Assembly: GCA_016936035.1 (NCBI GenBank)
Contig: JAFGPU010000125.1
Span: 1-18,493 of the forward strand
Direction: 5' to 3'
Length of the DNA: 18,493 nucleotides
From: Acidimicrobiales bacterium
GTDB lineage: Bacteria; Actinomycetota; Acidimicrobiia; Acidimicrobiales; VFJN01
Below the pieces are notes generated by a model. The model searched no databases. It had not been told where the DNA came from and saw nothing but the letters and a program-made list of their open reading frames with translations. Positions within the stretch are counted from its first letter, which is position 1, and each line of letters opens with the position of its first letter. Below are positions 15,086 through 18,493 of the stretch, piece by piece. The translations under genes and the position numbers were made by a program.

Positions 15086-16689
15086 GACGACCTCCGGTTG
15101 AGGCGGCGGAACATCGTGCGTTGCGCCTTGTAGAGCCTGGGCAGCTCGCCGGACAGCCGGTCGTAGACGGCCCGGTTGGCAGGATCGGGGGTGAACGACC
15201 GGGCCACCTGCACCAGGTCCCGGACCTCGGTGCGGTCGACGTGCCCCAGCGACATGCCGGCCAGGATGGCGGCGCCCCGGAGCTGGGCGTGCAGCGGGTC
15301 GGCCAGCTGCTCGATCGTGCGGTCCATGACGTCCGCGTGGATCTGGCACCACAGGTCGGACTGGGCGCCGCCGCCGACCACGCGGATCGGGTCGAGCCGG
15401 CGCCCGGCGAACTTCTCGACATAGCCGTGCAGCCAGTGGTTGTTGTAGGCGACGCCTTCCAGCACGGCCCGCACGAGGTCGGCCCGCGTGGTGGCGAGGG
15501 ACAGGTTGTGGAAGCCGCCGCGCAGGTGGCTGTCGCTGACCGGCGTGCGCTCGCCCTCGAGCCACGGCGTGAAGACGACCCGGCGGGCACCGGGCGGCGA
15601 CCCGGCCGCCAGGCGGGTCAGGTCGTCGAAGGTGCAGGCGCCGGCACCGGTCCCGAGCAGGCCGTCGTCGGGGGCGAGCAGGTTGTCGCGCAGCCACTGC
15701 AGGCACAGCCCCGAGGTGTCGTGGTTGTTGGCCAGGAGGTAGCCGCCGTCGATGCCGGGGATGGTGGCCATGCCGTGCAGCACGTCGGTCTTCTTGCGCG
15801 GGACCGGCAGGCTGATCCACGACGTGGTGCTGAGCGCCATGTGCGCCTCGCCGTCGCCGAGCGCTCCCGAGCCGATGGCGGCGGCGTGCAGGTCCGGCAC
15901 GCCGGCCACCACCTGCACGCCCCGCGGCAGGCCGAGGTCGTCGGCGACCTCGTCGCGCACCGGGCCGATGACCGAGCCGGTGGCGACCAGCGGCGGCAGC
16001 TTGGTGCCGTCGATGCCGGCGCGCCGCACGAGGTCGTCGTCGTAGGCGAGGTGGTCAAGGCGGCGGTTGTCGGTGAGCCACGCCGCGGTCATCGACGCGT
16101 GCGTGGCGGCGGCCACGCCCGTGAACCGCATGGCCAGGTAGTCGACGGGCTCGAGATACCAGCGGGCGGCGGCGGCCACCTCGGGGTGGTTGGTCGCCAG
16201 GTTGAGCATGTGGCCGATCGGGTCGTTGCCGCCGGGGATGCCGGCCGTCTTGCGCACCCACGCCGCGAGCGCCCCGGGGGCGAAGCCGGCGACGGGCCCA
16301 CCGATGCGCTGGCGCACCAACCTGATGCCCCGGTGGTCCTGCCACATGATGCAGTCGCCCACCGGCACGCCGTCCGCGTCGACGGGCACGGTGCTGGCCC
16401 ACTGCCCGGTGATGCACACTGCGGCGACATCGGTCGCGACCACGTCGCCGTTGGCGATGGCCTTGCGGGCGGCGTCGGTGACGACGGTCCACCACTCGCC
16501 GGCGTCCTGCACCGCTCCCCCGCCGTCGAGCCAGCGGGTGGCGAGGGAGATGTGGTCGCGCCACACGACCCGGCCGGTCATCGTCACGAACCCGACCTTG
16601 GGTCCACCCGTCCCCAGGTCGACGGCGAGCACGAGTCGATCGCGTGCCCGCGCCGCGTCCGCCGGGGCCGGCGCCCCGCCCTCCGGCAT
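15082..16689 (-). CDS. FGGY-family carbohydrate kinase (xylulokinase-like)
   Basis: This 535-residue ATP-dependent kinase resembles xylulokinase. The N-terminal phosphate loop LAVDLGTGGPKVGFV starts at residue 21, ITGQW at 93-97 and WQDHRG at 116-121 line the substrate side, and Asp266 in AGVPDLHAAAIGSGAL is the catalytic base. GGGAQSDLWCQIHADV (439-454) is the C-terminal nucleotide-binding motif. FGGY enzymes phosphorylate sugars or polyols. Placed between a PLP lyase that needs a phosphorylated substrate and a gamma-glutamyl ligase, it could make the lyase substrate, though that would be new for the family. The ATG at 16689 is 2 bases after the lyase stop; a GTG at 16695 overlapping that stop is the other choice. 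Neither has a clear ribosome binding site, so coupling is likely. Confidence 0.92.
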   Translation of the reverse strand: MPEGGAPAPADAARARDRLVLAVDLGTGGPKVGFVTMTGRVVWRDHISLATRWLDGGGAVQDAGEWWTVVTDAARKAIANGDVVATDVAAVCITGQWASTVPVDADGVPVGDCIMWQDHRGIRLVRQRIGGPVAGFAPGALAAWVRKTAGIPGGNDPIGHMLNLATNHPEVAAAARWYLEPVDYLAMRFTGVAAATHASMTAAWLTDNRRLDHLAYDDDLVRRAGIDGTKLPPLVATGSVIGPVRDEVADDLGLPRGVQVVAGVPDLHAAAIGSGALGDGEAHMALSTTSWISLPVPRKKTDVLHGMATIPGIDGGYLLANNHDTSGLCLQWLRDNLLAPDDGLLGTGAGACTFDDLTRLAAGSPPGARRVVFTPWLEGERTPVSDSHLRGGFHNLSLATTRADLVRAVLEGVAYNNHWLHGYVEKFAGRRLDPIRVVGGGAQSDLWCQIHADVMDRTIEQLADPLHAQLRGAAILAGMSLGHVDRTEVRDLVQVARSFTPDPANRAVYDRLSGELPRLYKAQRTMFRRLNRRSS

Positions 16690-16691
16690 CG

Positions 16692-18077
16692 TCACGACGG
16701 GATCGCCGCCTGCTTGTCGAGCAGGTCGGCCATCACCGAGCGGATGAGGTCGTCGGCCTCGTCGGTGAGCCCGCCGGCCACGCCGCCGTAGATGGCGGCC
16801 GTGAACGGGGCCTCGTCGCGGTGCTCGCGGGCGTACGCGACGGCCTCGGCGAGGTCGGCGGCGAACGCATCGGCCACGCCCGGCTGGGTCTGCGGGCGGG
16901 TGACGGCCATGTGGATGGCGTTGGGGTACTGCTGGCCGTTGAACCGCCACCCCCGCTCACGCATGAAGTCGTTGACGTGGTAGATGTCGAACTCGTCCGA
17001 GGTGAACGAGAAGCAGAACGTCGGCCGGCCCATGATGCGCAGCTCGGGGTGCGAGCGCACGGCGTCCATCATCTGGGCGGCGGTCGAGAAGATCGCCTCG
17101 GCGTACCGGCGGTAGCCGTCGCGGCCCAGCTGCACCATGGCCGCCCACGTGGCGGCGATCAGCCCGCCGGAGCGCGAGCCCTCGATGCCCGGCGACATGT
17201 ACTTGCCGCCGGTCCAGCCCGACATGAAGAAGTACTGGCCGTTGCGCAGCTCCTTGTCCCGGAACAGCAGGGTCGAGCTGCCCTTGAACGCGTACCCGTA
17301 CTTGTGGGTGTCGGCCGAGATGGTGGTGACCCCGGGCACCCGGAAGTCGAACAGCGGGATGTCCGCGACGCCGAGCTCCTGACCGAAGGGGAGGATGAAC
17401 CCACCGAGGCAGGCGTCGACGTGCAGGCCCACGCCCCGGCTCTGGGCCAGCTCGCCCAGCTGCTCGATGGGATCGATGGTGCCGTAGGGGTAGTTGCCGG
17501 CCGAGCCCAGGATGGCGATGGTGTCGTCGTCGACGAGGTCGGCCATCGCCGCCACGTCGACGAGGGTGGTGTCGGGGTCGGTGGGCGCGGTGCGCAGCTC
17601 GATGCCGAACAGGTGGCACGCCTTGTCGAAGGCCGGGTGGCCGGTCTCGGGCTTGACGAAGTTGGGGCGCGTGACCCCTCGCGCCGCCGCCTGCTCGCGG
17701 TAGGCGAGGACGGCGTGGAGGATGCTGCCCGTGCCACCGGTGGTGACCAGGCCGGCGGGCTCGCCACCGGCCACCGCGTCTGCGTGGAACAGGTCGAGGG
17801 CCATGGCGAGGATCTCGGCCTCGAACTTGGTGGCGCTGGGGCACATGTCGCGCTGCAGGACGTTGACGTGGGCGAACAGCCCGAACGCCTCGTTCATGAA
17901 GTCGTAGTGCTCGTGGTCGCCGCAGTACATGGTGCCGGAGCACCTGCCGGTCTCCCAGGTGGCGTCCTCCTCCTTGGCCATGGCGTGCAGCTCGGCCAGC
18001 ACCTCGGCCCGCGGGCGACCGTGGTCGGGCAGGGTCCGGTTGACCGGGAACCGGTCCTCGTACGGAAACTTGGTCAT
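16692..18077 (-). CDS. Sphingosine-1-phosphate-lyase-like PLP enzyme
   Basis: This 461-residue group II PLP enzyme most resembles sphingosine-1-phosphate lyases. The PLP lysine is Lys259 in SADTHKYGYAFKGSS; Asp221 (HVDACLGGF) holds the ring nitrogen; His147 (TGHPAFDKA) is the stacking residue; GGTGSIL (114-120) binds phosphate; SGTMYCGDHEHYDF (47-60) matches the family's early conserved part. The eukaryotic enzyme splits a phosphorylated sphingoid base into a fatty aldehyde and phosphoethanolamine. No membrane segment is present, as in soluble bacterial homologues. The ATG at 18077 has only a weak GGGGGT upstream. It is first in the operon, opposite the TetR gene. A decarboxylase, for instance serine to ethanolamine, is the main alternative, since the fold is shared. 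Confidence 0.9.
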   Translation of the reverse strand: MTKFPYEDRFPVNRTLPDHGRPRAEVLAELHAMAKEEDATWETGRCSGTMYCGDHEHYDFMNEAFGLFAHVNVLQRDMCPSATKFEAEILAMALDLFHADAVAGGEPAGLVTTGGTGSILHAVLAYREQAAARGVTRPNFVKPETGHPAFDKACHLFGIELRTAPTDPDTTLVDVAAMADLVDDDTIAILGSAGNYPYGTIDPIEQLGELAQSRGVGLHVDACLGGFILPFGQELGVADIPLFDFRVPGVTTISADTHKYGYAFKGSSTLLFRDKELRNGQYFFMSGWTGGKYMSPGIEGSRSGGLIAATWAAMVQLGRDGYRRYAEAIFSTAAQMMDAVRSHPELRIMGRPTFCFSFTSDEFDIYHVNDFMRERGWRFNGQQYPNAIHMAVTRPQTQPGVADAFAADLAEAVAYAREHRDEAPFTAAIYGGVAGGLTDEADDLIRSVMADLLDKQAAIPS

Positions 18078-18125
18078 CGGCGTCGACCCCCATCGCTGCA
18101 GGTGCCGGAGGCGCCCGGCGGGCGC

Positions 18126-18154
18126 ACGGTAGCACCACTCTGGAAACTCTTCCA
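18126..18154 (-). promoter_or_regulatory. Promoter of the catabolic operon
   Basis: On the minus strand TGGAAG (18154-18149) and TACCGT (18131-18126) are separated by exactly 17 bp and fit a sigma-70-type actinobacterial promoter (TAnnnT). The -35 lies inside the dyad at 18137-18158, so a bound repressor would block it. The expected leader before the ATG at 18077 is about 40 bases. Confidence 0.5.
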
Positions 18155-18158
18155 GAGT
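18137..18158. promoter_or_regulatory. TetR-type operator, perfect 9+4+9 dyad
   Basis: ACTCTGGAA (18137-18145) and TTCCAGAGT (18150-18158) are perfect inverted repeats around ACTC. The 22-bp length and position between a TetR gene and the divergent operon are typical for a TetR-family binding site. It overlaps the -35 boxes of both divergent promoters, so one dimer could control both. Confidence 0.8.
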
Positions 18159-18169
18159 CCCGGTACGGT
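18141..18169 (+). promoter_or_regulatory. Promoter of the TetR gene (leaderless)
   Basis: TGGAAA (18141-18146) and TACGGT (18164-18169) are 17 bp apart. The -10 ends 7 bases before the ATG at 18177, so transcription should begin at or next to the start codon. There is no ribosome binding site, which fits a leaderless mRNA. Confidence 0.5.
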
Positions 18170-18176
18170 CCACGCG

Positions 18177-18493
18177 ATGGCCGAGACCCGACGGCACCGC
18201 CCCGCCGCCCAGGCCCGACGTGACGCGCTGCTGCGCGCCGCCGTCGAGGTGGCCGCCGAGCGGGGCACCGCCGGAACCACCCACAAGGCCGTGACCGAAC
18301 GGGCGGGCGTGCCGCTGGCCACCGCGTCGTACTTCTTCTCCTCCATCGACGACCTGGTGGCCGAGGCGCTGCGCACCTTCGTCGCCGACGAGGCGGCGCG
18401 ATTGGAGGAGCTCGCCCAGCAGCTCGGCGGCGACGACCGCAGCCCGCAGGACATGGCGGCTGCGCTCAGCGAGGCGTCGATGCCGGAAGGACC
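18177..18493 (+). CDS. TetR-family regulator, cut by the right edge
   Basis: The first 105 residues are present and the frame is open to the window end. The N-terminal DNA-binding domain is clear: a basic start, helix 1 (DALLRAAVEVAAERG, 16-30), the helix-turn-helix at about 34-53 (THKAVTERAGVPLATASYFF) and the following helix 4 (SIDDLVAEALRTF). The ligand-binding domain is mostly missing, so the inducer cannot be guessed. It is divergent from the lyase-kinase-ligase operon over 99 bp and shares the perfect dyad with it, so it is the likely local repressor. The ATG at 18177 was chosen because it begins the domain and fits the -10 spacing. Confidence 0.93.
   Translation, partial: MAETRRHRPAAQARRDALLRAAVEVAAERGTAGTTHKAVTERAGVPLATASYFFSSIDDLVAEALRTFVADEAARLEELAQQLGGDDRSPQDMAAALSEASMPEG

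Noticed and set aside
15121..16791. A 556-codon open frame on the plus strand
   Set aside because: It is antisense to the FGGY kinase gene and shows no recognisable motif.
16692..18077. Glutamate decarboxylase
   Set aside because: The fold is shared, but the PLP-lysine region SADTHKYGYAFKG and the early SGTMYCGDHEHY segment match the S1P-lyase branch better. Decarboxylation is still kept as an alternative reaction.

Overview
This window is high-GC actinobacterial DNA. Three families that are essentially restricted to Actinobacteria sit close together: a DUF397 protein, an XRE regulator with a DUF5753 tail, and a DUF574-type SAM methyltransferase. Codon third positions are strongly G/C, GTG starts are used, and most terminator-like hairpins lack a U-tract. 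An Acidimicrobiia-like host is my guess, not something the sequence proves. I found 18 protein genes, the last cut by the right edge. I saw no tRNA, rRNA, CRISPR array, insertion sequence or transposase.

Left part (1-4650). Two small overlapping minus-strand genes of unknown function, the second with a C-terminal Cys cluster, are followed by a DUF397 protein and an XRE-DUF5753 regulator. These two are the classic Streptomyces-type regulatory partner pair, each with dyads upstream. An SRPBCC-fold protein and a DUF574 methyltransferase diverge from a shared 226-bp intergenic region. Terminator-like hairpins separate most of these units.

Middle part (4644-9890). A PAS/GAF-like/GGDEF diguanylate cyclase (minus) diverges from a copper-enzyme pair (plus): a two-domain multicopper oxidase and a membrane-anchored, three-cupredoxin NirK-type nitrite reductase with complete copper sites. 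Between them lies a 50-bp near-perfect palindrome (20 of 22 positions paired) that carries a mirrored Shine-Dalgarno sequence and start codon on each strand. A secreted or membrane protein with a polymer-forming beta-helix domain follows after a strong hairpin.

Right part (9928-18493). A tightly packed minus-strand catabolic operon runs: sphingosine-1-phosphate-lyase-like PLP enzyme, FGGY kinase, glutamine-synthetase-like gamma-glutamyl ligase, short-chain dehydrogenase, aldehyde dehydrogenase, class I glutamine amidotransferase, and a crotonase-family protein after a 61-nt gap. The ligase/SDR/ALDH/amidotransferase core resembles the glnA4-aldC region of Mycobacterium tuberculosis (Rv2857c-Rv2860c) and the Streptomyces ethanolamine route through gamma-glutamylethanolamide. 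The added lyase and kinase suggest a longer, apparently undescribed route, in which a phosphorylated amino alcohol is cleaved to an aldehyde plus (phospho)ethanolamine and the amine is then glutamylated, oxidised and released. A divergent TetR gene and a perfect 9+4+9 dyad, which overlaps the -35 boxes of two back-to-back promoters with 17-bp spacers, probably control it.
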